Assembly: GCF_030209435.1 (NCBI RefSeq)
Contig: NZ_JARVRX010000030.1
Span: 1 to 64,000, forward strand
Source: Mycolicibacterium sp. lyk4-40-TYG-92
GTDB lineage: Bacteria > Actinomycetota > Actinomycetes > Mycobacteriales > Mycobacteriaceae
DNA: 64,000 nucleotides
Direction of reading: 5' to 3'
Numbering within the stretch: the stretch's first letter is position 1; the number at the start of each line of letters is the position of its first letter. A program made the position numbers and the translations under genes. Below are positions 16,690-26,173 of this stretch, one piece after another. The notes beneath the pieces are model-generated. The model was not told the origin of the DNA and did not search any database. It saw only the letters and a program-made list of their open reading frames with translations.

Positions 16690-17376
16690 GTGGGCAAGCG
16701 TCAGGACTCGCGGGATCGAATCGAACGTCGGATCATCGAACTCGGCCGTCGGCAGCTGGCGACCGATGGTGCCGCCGGGTTGTCTCTGCGGGCCGTCGCC
16801 CGCGACCTCGGCATGGTGTCCTCGGCGGTTTACCGGTACGTCTCCAGCCGGGATGAACTGCTCACGCTGCTCCTGGTCGACGCCTACACCGAGTTGGCCG
16901 ACGCCGTCGACGCCGCAGTGGCTGCGTCCGGCGACGGCTGGCGTGATCAGGTCAAGGCGCTCGGGCGGGCGACGCGCGCATGGGCAGTGGCGCAGCCGGC
17001 CTGCTGGGCGCTGTTGTACGGCAGCCCGGTTCCCGGATACCGCGCCCCGGCGGAACGGACGGTCGGTCCCGGAACCCGGGTGATCGGCACATTGTTCGGC
17101 GCTGTCGACGCCGGGATCGCCGCCGGTGCCGTGCGCTCGGCCGAAGTGCCGGTGTCGCAGCCGTTGTCGGCCGATTTTGCCCGTCTGCGCGACGAGTTCG
17201 GATTCTCCGGTGACAACGCGGCGGTGGCCAAGTGCATCGTGCTGTGGACCGGACTGGTCGGGGCGGTCAGCATCGAGGTGTTCGGGCAGTACGGTGCCGA
17301 CACGCTGAGTGATCCGGCTGAGGTGTTCGATCTGCAGCTCGACCTGCTGGTCGGCATGCTGGCCGAGCCGTCGTGA
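16690..17376 (+). CDS. TetR/AcrR-family transcriptional regulator (Rv1816-like)
   Basis: A 228-residue regulator. The N-terminal helix-turn-helix covers residues about 10-55 (IIELGRRQLATDGAAGLSLR, then AVARDLGMVSSAVYRYVSSR). The C-terminal helical domain matches the TetR_C group that includes WAVAQPACWALLYGSPVPGY, as in M. tuberculosis Rv1816. It probably represses itself and the divergent deazaflavin reductase through the two palindromes between them. The GTG at 16690 is preferred because the GTG at 16660 lies inside the second palindrome. Ligand unknown. Confidence 0.85.
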   Translation: MGKRQDSRDRIERRIIELGRRQLATDGAAGLSLRAVARDLGMVSSAVYRYVSSRDELLTLLLVDAYTELADAVDAAVAASGDGWRDQVKALGRATRAWAVAQPACWALLYGSPVPGYRAPAERTVGPGTRVIGTLFGAVDAGIAAGAVRSAEVPVSQPLSADFARLRDEFGFSGDNAAVAKCIVLWTGLVGAVSIEVFGQYGADTLSDPAEVFDLQLDLLVGMLAEPS

Positions 17377-17395
17377 GGGGTCCCGCGGGTCAAAA

Positions 17396-17411
17396 CTAGA
17401 ACACGTTCTAG
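17396..17411. promoter_or_regulatory. KstR-type palindrome upstream of the flavoprotein gene
   Basis: CTAGAACACGTTCTAG is a perfect palindrome containing TAGAACACGTTCTA, an exact match to the cholesterol-regulon KstR consensus TNNAACNNGTTNNA. It lies 110 bases before the flavoprotein ATG and 20 bases after the TetR stop, so it could control the flavoprotein gene. Confidence 0.55.
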
Positions 17412-17521
17412 CCTTGGTGTCGTCTCGAGGTTATTGTCTAGTCGATCACTGATCAGACACGTGTCCAGGGGCCACCGCACTCGCCGCGCCGGACACCACC
17501 GAGACCGGCCCAGGAGAGACG

Positions 17522-19000
17522 ATGCAAACAGTTCCCGAGACCGTCAACGCCGCCGACGTCACCGAATGGTCCGACGAGGCCGACGTCGTGGTGATCGGCT
17601 TCGGTATCGCCGGCGGCTGTGCCGCAGTCAGCGCGGCAGCCGCGGGCGCCAAGGTCCTGGTGCTGGAGAAGGCGGCCGGCGCGGGCGGCACGACGTCCAT
17701 GGCGGGCGGTCACTTCTACCTGGGCGGCGGCACCGCAGTACAGCAGGCCACCGGCCACGACGACTCGGCCGACGAGATGTACAAGTACCTGGTGGCCGTC
17801 GCCCACGACCCCGAGCACGACAAGATCCGCGCCTACTGCGACGGCAGCGTCGAGCACTTCAACTGGTTGGAGGACTTGGGTTTTCAGTTCGAGCGCAGCT
17901 ACTACCCGGGCAAGGTGGTGGTGCCGCCGGGCACGGAGGGCCTGTCCTACACCGGCAACGAGAAGGTGTGGCCGTTCTGTGAGCAGGCCAAGGCCGCGCC
18001 GCGCGGGCATTCGGTGCCGGTGCCGGGCGAGTTGGGCGGCGCCGACATGGTCATCAAGTTGCTGCTGAAGCGCGCAGACGAGCTCGGCGTCGAGATGCGC
18101 TACGAGACGGGCGCGACCAACCTCGTGGTGGACGACGCCGGTGCGGTCGTCGGCGTCCGCTGGAAGAACTTCGGGGTGACGGGCGCCGTGAAGGCCGGTG
18201 CGGTGATCATCGCCGCGGGCGGCTTCGCGATGAACGCGGAGATGGTGGCCGAGCACACGCCGGCGCTCGGGCAGAAGCGAAAGACCAAGCACCACGGCGA
18301 AGTTGAGCCCTACATCCTGGGCAACCCGAACGACGACGGACTGGGCATCAAGCTCGGCGTGTCCGCCGGCGGCGTCGCCAAGAACCTGGACCAGCTGTTC
18401 ATCACCGCTGCCGCCTACCCGCCGGAGACCCTGCTGACCGGCGTCATCGTCAACCAGAACGGTGAGCGCTTCGTCAACGAGGACTCCTACCATTCGCGCA
18501 CATCGGCTTTCGTGCTCGAGCAGCCCGACCAGGTGGCCTACCTGATCGTCGACGAGGCGCACACCGAGATGCCCGCGATGCCGTTGATCCGGTTCATCGA
18601 CGGCTGGGAGACGATCGCGGAAATGGAAGAGGCACTGGGGATCCCGGCCGGCAACCTGGCCGCGACGCTGGAGCGCTACAACGCCAACGCCGCGGCGGGC
18701 TCGGACCCCGACTTCCACAAGCAGGCGGATTACGTTGCGGCCCAGGACAATGGCCCGTGGGCGGCGTTCGACCTGTCGCTCGGCCGCGCCCTGTACTCCG
18801 GGTTCACCATGGGCGGGCTGTCGGTCAGCATCGACGGCGAAGTGCTGCGTGAGGACGGCAGCGCGGTGCCGGGGCTGTACGCCGCGGGTGCCTGTGCGTC
18901 GAACATCGCGCAGGACGGCAAGGGCTATGCCAGTGGCACCCAGTTGGGCGAAGGGTCGTTCTTCGGCCGGCGGGCCGGAACCCACGCCGCGACACGCTGA
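17522..19000 (+). CDS. FAD-dependent dehydrogenase, 3-ketosteroid dehydrogenase/fumarate reductase-like (Rv1817-like)
   Basis: A 492-residue flavoprotein. The FAD Rossmann motif is VVVIGFGIAGG (about residues 22-32) with the acidic strand end VLVLEK, then GGTTSMAGGHFYLGGG. The C-terminal FAD loop has PGLYAAGACASNIAQDGKGY and SFFGRRAG. This is the architecture of the KstD/fumarate-reductase flavoprotein group, without a cytochrome or signal peptide. A KstR-type box upstream fits a steroid substrate, but the orthologue Rv1817 is not, as far as I recall, an assigned steroid enzyme. The stop codon directly abuts the stop of the convergent transporter gene. Confidence 0.85.
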   Translation: MQTVPETVNAADVTEWSDEADVVVIGFGIAGGCAAVSAAAAGAKVLVLEKAAGAGGTTSMAGGHFYLGGGTAVQQATGHDDSADEMYKYLVAVAHDPEHDKIRAYCDGSVEHFNWLEDLGFQFERSYYPGKVVVPPGTEGLSYTGNEKVWPFCEQAKAAPRGHSVPVPGELGGADMVIKLLLKRADELGVEMRYETGATNLVVDDAGAVVGVRWKNFGVTGAVKAGAVIIAAGGFAMNAEMVAEHTPALGQKRKTKHHGEVEPYILGNPNDDGLGIKLGVSAGGVAKNLDQLFITAAAYPPETLLTGVIVNQNGERFVNEDSYHSRTSAFVLEQPDQVAYLIVDEAHTEMPAMPLIRFIDGWETIAEMEEALGIPAGNLAATLERYNANAAAGSDPDFHKQADYVAAQDNGPWAAFDLSLGRALYSGFTMGGLSVSIDGEVLREDGSAVPGLYAAGACASNIAQDGKGYASGTQLGEGSFFGRRAGTHAATR

Positions 19001-20923
19001 TCAGACGCGGGCGGGCGCGTCGTCCTGGTCTTCGATCCGGGTGAGCCGCCAGGTGCCGTCGCCCAGCAGTTCCAGCTCCTGCTGGTGATGCTGTTCGACG
19101 GTGCTTCGGTGGCTGACGCTGACCACGGTGGTGCCCGCCAACTCGGTCCGAACCAGTTGGTACAGCATCATTTCCAGGCCCTCGTCGAGTGCCGAGGTCG
19201 ACTCGTCGAAGAACACGGCCTTCGGCCGGGTGAGCAGCACCCGGGCGAAAGCGACGCGCTGCTGCTCACCCGGGGAGAGCACCTTCGCCCAGTCGTCGAC
19301 CTCATCGAGACGGCTCGCCAGGTGCGGCAGTGCGACCTTGCCCAGGACCGCCTGCAGCGCTTCGTCGGTGTGGGTGCCGACCTTGCTCGGGTAGGACACC
19401 ACGGCGCGCAGATCGCCGAGGGGTACATACGGCAGCTGGGACAGGAACAGCGTCTCGTTCTCGTCCATCGGGAAGTGCATGGCGCCGCTGCAGAACGGCC
19501 ACAGCTTGGCCAGACTGCGCAGCAGGGTCGTCTTGCCGCTGCCGGAGGGGCCGGTGACCACCAGTGCCTCGCCGGGGTACAGGCACAGGTCCAGCGGCGC
19601 GATGAGTTCGCGGCCGTCCGGCGTGCTCACCGTGACCTTCTCGAGCGTGATGGTGTCGTCGGGGCAGTCCTCGGTGACGATCACGGGCAGGTGCCGCGCC
19701 GCGTCGTTGGCCGTCACCAGACCGTGCAGACGGATGATGGACGCCCGGTAACCGGCGAACTGGTCGTACACGTTGCGGAAGAACGACAGCCCGTCCTGGA
19801 TGCTGCCGAACGCCGACGCGGTCTGGTTCATGTCGCCGAGCTTGATCTCGCCGGCGAGGAAACGCGGGAACTGCAGGACATACGGCAGCGGCACGATGAT
19901 CTGGCTCATCGACAGGTTCCAGCCGTTGAACCCGATCATCCGGTTCACGTACCGCTTGTAGTTGTCGACGACCGGCGTGAACAGCCGGCGCAGGCCCGAC
20001 CGTTCGGCGAGCTCACCGTGGTAGAACGCGACGGCCTCGGCAGCATCGCGCATGCGCACCAGCGCGTACCGGAACGCCGCGTTGAAGCGCTCGTTGTCGA
20101 ACGACAGCCAGATGATCGGCCGGCCGATCCAGAACGCGACAACCGACGCGATCAACACATAACCGATACCGATCCAGAACATGGCCTTCGGGATGGCGAC
20201 CCCGGCGACGGTCAGGGTGCCGGACAGATGCCACAGAATCGCGGTGAACGAAAGCATCGACGCGATGGCGTTGATGGCGCCGAACAACAGCGTCGACGTC
20301 GACATGTTGTTCGGCGTGTTGGGCAGCGGGCCCACGCCGGCGGTGAAGATGTCGATATCGCTCTGGATGCGCTGATCCGGGTTGTCGATGGTGTCATCGA
20401 TGAAGCGGGACCGGTAGAACGCCTTGCCCTCCAGCCAGTCACCCGTGAGCCGGTCGGTGAGCCAGGCGCGCCAGGCGAGGATGAACCGCTGCGTCATGAA
20501 CAGATCGAGCATGATGCGGCCGACGTGCAGCGCTGCCAGCAGCGAGAAGATGCCGATCGACAGCCAGAAGCCGTGTTCGCCCGAGTTCTTCACCGTCTGG
20601 TCATGGCCGGCCAGACCGGAGGCCACCACCTGGAAGCTCGTCATGAGATCGTTGCTCTGATAACTGAAAAGCACCGTGAGCCGAACGCCGGTGATCACCG
20701 ACAGCAGCAGCGCCGCCAGCCACAGCCAGACCTTGATGCTCTCGCGGCCGACGAAGTAGGCGCCGGTGATACGCCAGAACTGCCGGCCCCAGACGGTGAA
20801 CCGCCCGATGGCGACGAGCACCACCAGCGTCGAGACCGCCGCGATCAGCCAGGCTTTGGCGATCCACCACAGCGAGGTCGTGAGCTCACTGCCCCATTCG
20901 AGCGTCGGGGTGAACAAATCCAT
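19001..20923 (-). CDS. bacA: SbmA/BacA-like ABC transporter fused to ATPase (Rv1819c-like)
   Basis: A 640-residue half-transporter. The N-terminal two thirds are an SbmA/BacA-type membrane domain with about six helices; the C-terminal part is an ATPase with Walker A GPSGSGKTT (about 460-470), signature LSPGEQQR, Walker B VFFDESTSALD and switch His in VSVSHRS. The Rv1819c orthologue imports cobalamin and hydrophilic peptides such as bleomycin in M. tuberculosis, acting as a homodimer in the inner membrane. The signature LSPGEQ instead of LSGGQ is normal for this subgroup. It is convergent with the flavoprotein and divergent from secA2. Confidence 0.92.
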   Translation of the reverse strand: MDLFTPTLEWGSELTTSLWWIAKAWLIAAVSTLVVLVAIGRFTVWGRQFWRITGAYFVGRESIKVWLWLAALLLSVITGVRLTVLFSYQSNDLMTSFQVVASGLAGHDQTVKNSGEHGFWLSIGIFSLLAALHVGRIMLDLFMTQRFILAWRAWLTDRLTGDWLEGKAFYRSRFIDDTIDNPDQRIQSDIDIFTAGVGPLPNTPNNMSTSTLLFGAINAIASMLSFTAILWHLSGTLTVAGVAIPKAMFWIGIGYVLIASVVAFWIGRPIIWLSFDNERFNAAFRYALVRMRDAAEAVAFYHGELAERSGLRRLFTPVVDNYKRYVNRMIGFNGWNLSMSQIIVPLPYVLQFPRFLAGEIKLGDMNQTASAFGSIQDGLSFFRNVYDQFAGYRASIIRLHGLVTANDAARHLPVIVTEDCPDDTITLEKVTVSTPDGRELIAPLDLCLYPGEALVVTGPSGSGKTTLLRSLAKLWPFCSGAMHFPMDENETLFLSQLPYVPLGDLRAVVSYPSKVGTHTDEALQAVLGKVALPHLASRLDEVDDWAKVLSPGEQQRVAFARVLLTRPKAVFFDESTSALDEGLEMMLYQLVRTELAGTTVVSVSHRSTVEQHHQQELELLGDGTWRLTRIEDQDDAPARV

Positions 20924-21058
20924 CCCCGCAAGGTACCCGTGCTCTATTGACGCCGCGCCGCGACAGGCACAGACGGGAGACGTCGGTCACGTTCCGTGGG
21001 TCTCCGGCAGGTGGACGGCTGCAGGAGAGCGGATGGAGCGGACCGGTACCTTTGAGCT

Positions 21059-23416
21059 GTGGCGAAAACCAGCACCGCGAAATCCGGCCGGCTGAGCAGC
21101 AAGTTCTGGAAGCTGCTCGGTGCTTCCACCGACAGGAACCAGAACCGATCGATGGATCAGGTTCGGGCGTCGGCGGAATTCGACGACAAGGCCGCGGGGC
21201 TGGACGACGAGCAGATCACCAAGGCCGCCAAGCTGCTCGAACTGTCCGAGCTCGCCGATGCCGCCGACATCCCGCAGTTCCTCGCCATCGCCCGGGAGGC
21301 GGCAGAGCGCACCACGGGCCTGCGTCCGTTCGACGTTCAGCTTCTCGGCGCCCTGCGCATGATGGCCGGCGACGTCGTCGAGATGGCCACCGGCGAGGGC
21401 AAGACCCTGGCCGGCGCGATCGCCGCTGCCGGCTACGCGCTCGCGGGACGGCACGTGCACGTCATCTCGGTCAACGACTATCTGGCCCGCCGCGACGCCG
21501 AGTGGATGGGGCCGCTGCTGGCGGCCATGGGCCTGACGGTCGGCTGGATCACCGCCGAGTCGACGGCCGACGAACGGCGCGCCGCCTACGAATGCGACGT
21601 CACCTATGCCTCGGTCAACGAGATCGGGTTCGACGTGCTGCGCGACCAGCTGGTGACCCACGTCGACGACCTGGTGTCGCCGCGGCCCGACGTCGCACTG
21701 ATCGACGAGGCCGACTCCGTGCTCGTCGACGAAGCGCTCGTGCCGCTGGTACTCGCCGGCACCACGCACCGCGAGACCCCGCGCCTGGAGATCATCCGGC
21801 TGGTCGGCGAGATGACGTCGGAGAACCGCGTGGACGACTCGCTGCAGTACTACGACACCGACGCCGACCGTCGCAACGTGCACCTCACCGACGCCGGTGC
21901 GCGCAAGCTCGAGAAGGCGCTCGGTGGCATCGACCTGTACTCCGAGGAGCACATCGGCACGACCCTGACCGAGGTCAACGTGGCCCTGCACGCGCATGTG
22001 CTGCTGCAGCGCGACGTGCATTACATCGTGCGGGACAACGCCGTTCATCTCATCAACGCCTCCCGCGGCCGCATCGCGTCGCTGCAGCGCTGGCCCGACG
22101 GCCTGCAGGCCGCCGTCGAGGCCAAGGAAGGCATCGAGACCACCGAGACCGGCGAGGTGCTCGACACCATCACGGTCCAGGCCCTCATCGGCCGCTACCC
22201 GACGGTGTGCGGCATGACCGGCACCGCGCTGGCCGCCGGTGAGCAGCTGCGCCAGTTCTACCGGCTCGGGGTGTCGCCGATCCCGCCGAACACGCCGAAC
22301 ATCCGCGAGGACGAGGCCGACCGCGTCTACATCACCGCGGCCGCCAAGAACCAGGCCGTCATCGAGCACATCCAGCAGATCCACGCGACCGGCCAGCCCG
22401 TGCTGGTCGGTACCCGTGACGTCGCCGAATCCGAAGAGCTGCACGCGAAACTGGTCAAGGCCGGGGTGCCCGCCGTCGTCCTGAACGCCAAGAACGACGA
22501 GGAAGAAGCCGCCGTCATCGCCGAGGCGGGCAAGCTCGCCACCGTCACCGTCTCCACCCAGATGGCCGGCCGCGGCACCGACATCCGTCTCGGCGGGTCG
22601 GACGAAGCCGACCACGACGCCGTGGCCGAACTCGGCGGCCTGCACGTCATCGGCACCGGCCGGCACCACACCGAACGCCTCGACAACCAGCTGCGCGGCC
22701 GCGCCGGCCGCCAGGGCGACCCGGGATCGTCGGTGTTCTTCTCCAGCTGGGAGGACGACGTCGTCGTCTCGCACCTGGAGCCCGAGAAGCTCCCGATGCA
22801 GACCGACGAGGACGGCCGCATCGTCAGCGACCGGGCCGGCCAGATGCTCGAGCACGCGCAGCGCGTCGCCGAGGGCCGGTTGCTGGATGTGCACGCCAAC
22901 ACCTGGCGCTACAACCAGCTCACCGCGCAACAGCGCGCGATCATCGTGGAACGCCGCGAGACCCTGCTGCGCACCACGACCGCGCGTGATGAGCTCAAGG
23001 AGCTGTCGCCGGACCGCTACCAGGAACTGGCCAGCCAGATTGGGGAAGCGGGCGCCGAGGACGAGCTCGAGCGCATCTGCCGGCTGATCATGCTGTACCA
23101 CCTGGACCGCGGCTGGGCCGACCATCTGGCCTACTTGTCCGACATCCGCGAGAGCATCCATCTGCGCGCGCTGGGACGTCAGGATCCGCTCGACGAGTTC
23201 CATCGCATGGCGGTCGACGCGTTCGCGTCACTGGCGGCCGACGCCATCGAGGCGGCGCAACAAACCTTCGAGACCGCCAACGTGCTCGAGGACGAGCCCG
23301 GCCTGGATCTGTCCAAGCTGGCCCGCCCGACGTCGACGTGGACGTACATGATTCACGACAACCCGCTGGCCGACGACACGATGGCAGCGCTGAGCCTGCC
23401 CGGGGTATTCCGTTAG
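21059..23416 (+). CDS. secA2: accessory Sec translocase ATPase SecA2
   Basis: A 785-residue SecA paralogue that powers export of a small set of proteins through SecYEG. Walker A is ATGEGKT at 110-116; Walker B region ALIDEADSVL near 218; helicase motifs GTDIRLGG and RGRAGRQGDPGSS are intact. It is shorter than housekeeping SecA1 and lacks the C-terminal zinc-binding linker, as expected for SecA2. It starts with GTG. The next gene, pgsA2, begins 10 bases after the stop and the downstream genes overlap, giving an operon of secA2-pgsA2-DUF881-sbp-DUF881. The ilvG gene that precedes secA2 in M. tuberculosis is absent. Confidence 0.96.
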   Translation: MAKTSTAKSGRLSSKFWKLLGASTDRNQNRSMDQVRASAEFDDKAAGLDDEQITKAAKLLELSELADAADIPQFLAIAREAAERTTGLRPFDVQLLGALRMMAGDVVEMATGEGKTLAGAIAAAGYALAGRHVHVISVNDYLARRDAEWMGPLLAAMGLTVGWITAESTADERRAAYECDVTYASVNEIGFDVLRDQLVTHVDDLVSPRPDVALIDEADSVLVDEALVPLVLAGTTHRETPRLEIIRLVGEMTSENRVDDSLQYYDTDADRRNVHLTDAGARKLEKALGGIDLYSEEHIGTTLTEVNVALHAHVLLQRDVHYIVRDNAVHLINASRGRIASLQRWPDGLQAAVEAKEGIETTETGEVLDTITVQALIGRYPTVCGMTGTALAAGEQLRQFYRLGVSPIPPNTPNIREDEADRVYITAAAKNQAVIEHIQQIHATGQPVLVGTRDVAESEELHAKLVKAGVPAVVLNAKNDEEEAAVIAEAGKLATVTVSTQMAGRGTDIRLGGSDEADHDAVAELGGLHVIGTGRHHTERLDNQLRGRAGRQGDPGSSVFFSSWEDDVVVSHLEPEKLPMQTDEDGRIVSDRAGQMLEHAQRVAEGRLLDVHANTWRYNQLTAQQRAIIVERRETLLRTTTARDELKELSPDRYQELASQIGEAGAEDELERICRLIMLYHLDRGWADHLAYLSDIRESIHLRALGRQDPLDEFHRMAVDAFASLAADAIEAAQQTFETANVLEDEPGLDLSKLARPTSTWTYMIHDNPLADDTMAALSLPGVFR

Positions 23417-23426
23417 GTTTAGCCCT

Positions 23427-24035
23427 ATGGACCGCCAGCAAGAAGCCGAAGCGGGCGACCGGGTGCTGACGATCCCCAATGCGCTCAGCGCATTGCGGTT
23501 GCTGCTGGTCCCGGTGTTCTTGTACCTGCTGTTGTCGGCGCATGCGAACGGCTGGGCTGTCGCGATCCTGATGTTCAGCGGCTTCTCGGACTGGGCCGAC
23601 GGCAAGATCGCCCGCCTGGTGCCGAACCAGTCGTCGCGGCTGGGCGAGCTGCTGGACCCACTGGTCGACCGGATCTACATGCTCGTCGTGCCGGTCGCAC
23701 TGGCGATCGCGCACGTCGTGCCGTGGTGGATCGTGCTGACCCTGATCGGCCGTGACCTGGTGCTGGCGGCCACGCTGCCGCTGTTGCGCGGCCGCGGGCT
23801 GACGGCACTGCCGGTCACCTACATCGGCAAGGCCGCGACGTTCGCGCTGATGTCCGGCTTCCCGCTGGTGCTGCTGGGGCAGTGGCCGGACGCCTGGAGC
23901 CGGGCGGTGCTGGCCTGCGGGTGGGCGTTCCTGGTGTGGGGCATGGCCATGTATCTGTGGTCCGCCGTGCTCTATCTGATCCAGGTCTCCATGGTGCTGC
24001 GGCAGCTGCCGCCGGTGACGAGGTCTGCGGCGTGA
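23427..24035 (+). CDS. pgsA2: CDP-alcohol phosphatidyltransferase family protein (Rv1822-like)
   Basis: A 202-residue membrane enzyme that transfers a phosphatidyl group from CDP-diacylglycerol to an alcohol. The CAP motif D-x2-DG-x2-AR-x9-G-x3-D-x3-D is complete (Asp55, Asp58, Gly59, Ala62, Arg63, Gly73, Asp77, Asp81). About five membrane helices follow from residue 20 on. The orthologue is called PgsA2 or a cardiolipin-synthase-type enzyme; the acceptor alcohol cannot be read from sequence. The stop overlaps the GTG of the next gene by four bases. Confidence 0.88.
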   Translation: MDRQQEAEAGDRVLTIPNALSALRLLLVPVFLYLLLSAHANGWAVAILMFSGFSDWADGKIARLVPNQSSRLGELLDPLVDRIYMLVVPVALAIAHVVPWWIVLTLIGRDLVLAATLPLLRGRGLTALPVTYIGKAATFALMSGFPLVLLGQWPDAWSRAVLACGWAFLVWGMAMYLWSAVLYLIQVSMVLRQLPPVTRSAA

Positions 24036-24970
24036 CAGAAGCCGGGACACCTCGGGACCGGGCGCTGGGCGGCTACCGGCCGGAGGCCGGTCGCAACAGT
24101 CACGTCGCCGACGAGCCGGTCCGGATTCCGGTGCCGTCACTGCTGCGCTCGCTGCTCACCGACCATCTCGACCCCGGCTACGCCGCCGCGGCCGAGCGCC
24201 GCAAGGGTGCGGGTGCCGGCCCGAGCGCGCGCTCGTGGTTCATCGACGGCGCCTGGCTGCTGGTCGGCGTCGCCGCGGTGTCGGTGGTGTTCGTGACGGC
24301 GGCGCAGCACGCGGTGTCGATGGCTCCGGCCAACGACCAGACCCAACACGTGCTGTCGGCCAACGCCCGCACCGCCGAAGCGCGGACACGCGACAGCACC
24401 GCCACCCGCGACGCCCTGGCCGGTCAGGTGGAGGCTGCCCGCCGCAGCCGGCTGGCCGGTGACGCGACGGGCCGGGAACTGCTGACCGCCCTCGAGCAGG
24501 CCGAATTCAGTGCCGGCGTGACCGCCGTGACCGGCCCCGGCCTGACCGTCACCGTCACCGAGCCCCCGGCGAGCCCGAACCTGTCCGACGTGTCCAAACA
24601 GCGGGTTGCCGGCAGCCCGCAGATCATCCTGGACCGGGACCTGCAGCTGGGCGTCAACTCGTTGTGGGCGGCCGGGGCCGAGGCGATCTCGGTCGGCGGC
24701 GTGCGGATCGGGCCGAACGTGACCATGCGGCAGGCCGGCGGTGGCATCCTCGTCGACAACCAGCCGGTGGCCAGCCCTTACGTCGTCGTGGCCATCGGGC
24801 CGCCGCACGCGCTGCAAGAGGTGTTCGAGCAGACTCCTGCCATGCAGCGGCTGATGCTGCTCGCCCAGTCGTACGGGGTGGGAATCAGCGTCCAGACCCG
24901 GGACCGGCTCACGGTGTCGGCCGCGTCGGTACGAGATGTCAACTTCGCCAGGCCAAGTGAGCCAAAGTGA
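24032..24970 (+). CDS. DUF881 family membrane-anchored protein (Rv1823-like)
   Basis: A 312-residue protein starting with GTG in a GTGA overlap with pgsA2. A cytoplasmic N-terminus (about 70 residues) is followed by one membrane helix (WLLVGVAAVSVVFVTAAQHA) and an extracytoplasmic part made of a coiled-coil segment (residues about 100-150) and the DUF881 globular domain, with ILDRDLQLGVNSLWAAGAEA. The family is linked by context to SecA2 and to FtsQ-region genes in Gram-positives; its role is unclear. It pairs with a second DUF881 gene after sbp. Confidence 0.82.
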   Translation: MTEAGTPRDRALGGYRPEAGRNSHVADEPVRIPVPSLLRSLLTDHLDPGYAAAAERRKGAGAGPSARSWFIDGAWLLVGVAAVSVVFVTAAQHAVSMAPANDQTQHVLSANARTAEARTRDSTATRDALAGQVEAARRSRLAGDATGRELLTALEQAEFSAGVTAVTGPGLTVTVTEPPASPNLSDVSKQRVAGSPQIILDRDLQLGVNSLWAAGAEAISVGGVRIGPNVTMRQAGGGILVDNQPVASPYVVVAIGPPHALQEVFEQTPAMQRLMLLAQSYGVGISVQTRDRLTVSAASVRDVNFARPSEPK

Positions 24971-25328
24971 TTGGAGCCGGATTGAGTACGCGCGCATGAT
25001 CGGGATCGCGGCACTGGTGGTCGGCATCGTGGTGGGGCTGATCTTCCACCCCAGCGTGCCCGAGGCGGTCCAGCCGTACCTGCCGATCGCCGTGGTGGCA
25101 GCGCTGGACGCGGTGTTCGGGGGACTGCGGGCCTACCTGGAGCGCATCTTCGATGCGAAGGTCTTCGTCATCTCGTTCGTCTTCAACGTCCTCGTCGCCG
25201 CGGTGATCGTCTACGTGGGCGACCAGCTGGGCGTGGGCACCCAGCTGTCCACCGCGATCATCGTGGTGCTGGGTATCCGGATCTTCGGCAATGCGGCGGC
25301 GCTGCGGCGCAGGCTGTTCGGGGCGTGA
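24957..25328 (+). CDS. sbp: small basic membrane protein (DUF1290, Sbp family; Rv1824-like)
   Basis: A roughly 110-130 residue protein with three hydrophobic helices: IGIAALVVGIVVGLIF, YLPIAVVAALDAVFG, and VFVISFVFNVLVAAVIVYVG. The conserved stretch GGLRAYLERIFDAKVF and the C-terminal RIFGNAAALRRRLFG mark the Sbp/DUF1290 family. The start is uncertain: ATG 24936, GTG 24957 or ATG 24996. I list 24957 because it gives a length close to the M. tuberculosis protein as I recall it and a short overlap with the upstream gene. It is flanked by two DUF881 genes. Confidence 0.8.
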   Translation: MSQSDWSRIEYARMIGIAALVVGIVVGLIFHPSVPEAVQPYLPIAVVAALDAVFGGLRAYLERIFDAKVFVISFVFNVLVAAVIVYVGDQLGVGTQLSTAIIVVLGIRIFGNAAALRRRLFGA

Positions 25329-26113
25329 CGGTGGACGAGGAGCACGCGGAAGAGGAACACCACGGCCGGCACGAGCTGCCCGACGGCGTCCCGGCACGGC
25401 CGCCGCGCACCCGGTCGCAGTTGATGTTCGGCGCGCTGGCGGTACTGCTCTGCGTGCTGCTGGGGGTGGCCATCGCAACGCAGGTGCGCCAGACCGAATC
25501 GGGTGACGCGCTCGACACCGCGCGGCCCGCCGACCTGCTGGTGCTGCTCGACTCGCTGCAACAGCGCGAGGCGGCCCTCAACACCGAGGTCGCCGACCTG
25601 CAGAAGACGCTGTCGTCGCTGCAGGCGTCCGGAAACAGCGACCAGGCCGCCATCGAGAATGCGCAGGCGCGGCTGCGTGCCCTGTCGATCCTGATCGGCA
25701 CCGTCGCGGCCACCGGTCCGGGTGTCACCATCACCATCGAGGACATCGCTCCGGGCGTGTCGCCCGAGACCCTGCTCGACGTCATCAACGAGTTGCGCGC
25801 CGCCGGTGCCGAGGCCATGGAGATCCGGTCGGGACGCGGCGACCAGCAGACCGCGGTGCGCGTCGGCGTCGACACCTGGGTGACCGGCACCGCGGGCGCG
25901 CTGGTGGTCGACAACGTGACCATGAACCCGCCCTATTCCATTCTCGCCATTGGTGATCCGCCGACACTCGCCGCCGCGATGAACATCCCGGGCGGGGCGA
26001 TGGACAGTGTGAAACGGGTGGGCGGCACAATGACCGTGCAACAGGCCGACACGATCGACGTGAGTGCCTTGCGGCAACCGAAACCGCGCCAATACGCTCA
26101 GCCCGTCAAGTAG
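25325..26113 (+). CDS. DUF881 family membrane-anchored protein (Rv1825-like)
   Basis: A 262-residue paralogue of the 24032-24970 product, with a GTG start overlapping the sbp stop by four bases. Layout: about 35 cytoplasmic residues, one membrane helix (LMFGALAVLLCVLLGVAIAT), a coiled coil (LLVLLDSLQQREAALNTEV onward to about residue 120), then the DUF881 fold with GVTITIEDIAPGVSPETLLD and INELRAAGAEAMEIRSG. The function is unknown; two DUF881 proteins around a small membrane protein suggest one envelope complex. Confidence 0.82.
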   Translation: MTVDEEHAEEEHHGRHELPDGVPARPPRTRSQLMFGALAVLLCVLLGVAIATQVRQTESGDALDTARPADLLVLLDSLQQREAALNTEVADLQKTLSSLQASGNSDQAAIENAQARLRALSILIGTVAATGPGVTITIEDIAPGVSPETLLDVINELRAAGAEAMEIRSGRGDQQTAVRVGVDTWVTGTAGALVVDNVTMNPPYSILAIGDPPTLAAAMNIPGGAMDSVKRVGGTMTVQQADTIDVSALRQPKPRQYAQPVK

Positions 26114-26173
26114 ACCGCCGGGCCTGATCGTCGAGCCGTATCGTATGTACCCCACCAACACTCAAGGAGCGTC

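Noticed and set aside
19085..20950. Long antisense open frames opposite the transporter, gcvP, secA2 and others
   Set aside because: They mirror high-GC coding genes in other frames, have no family resemblance, no ribosome-binding site and no signal of their own.
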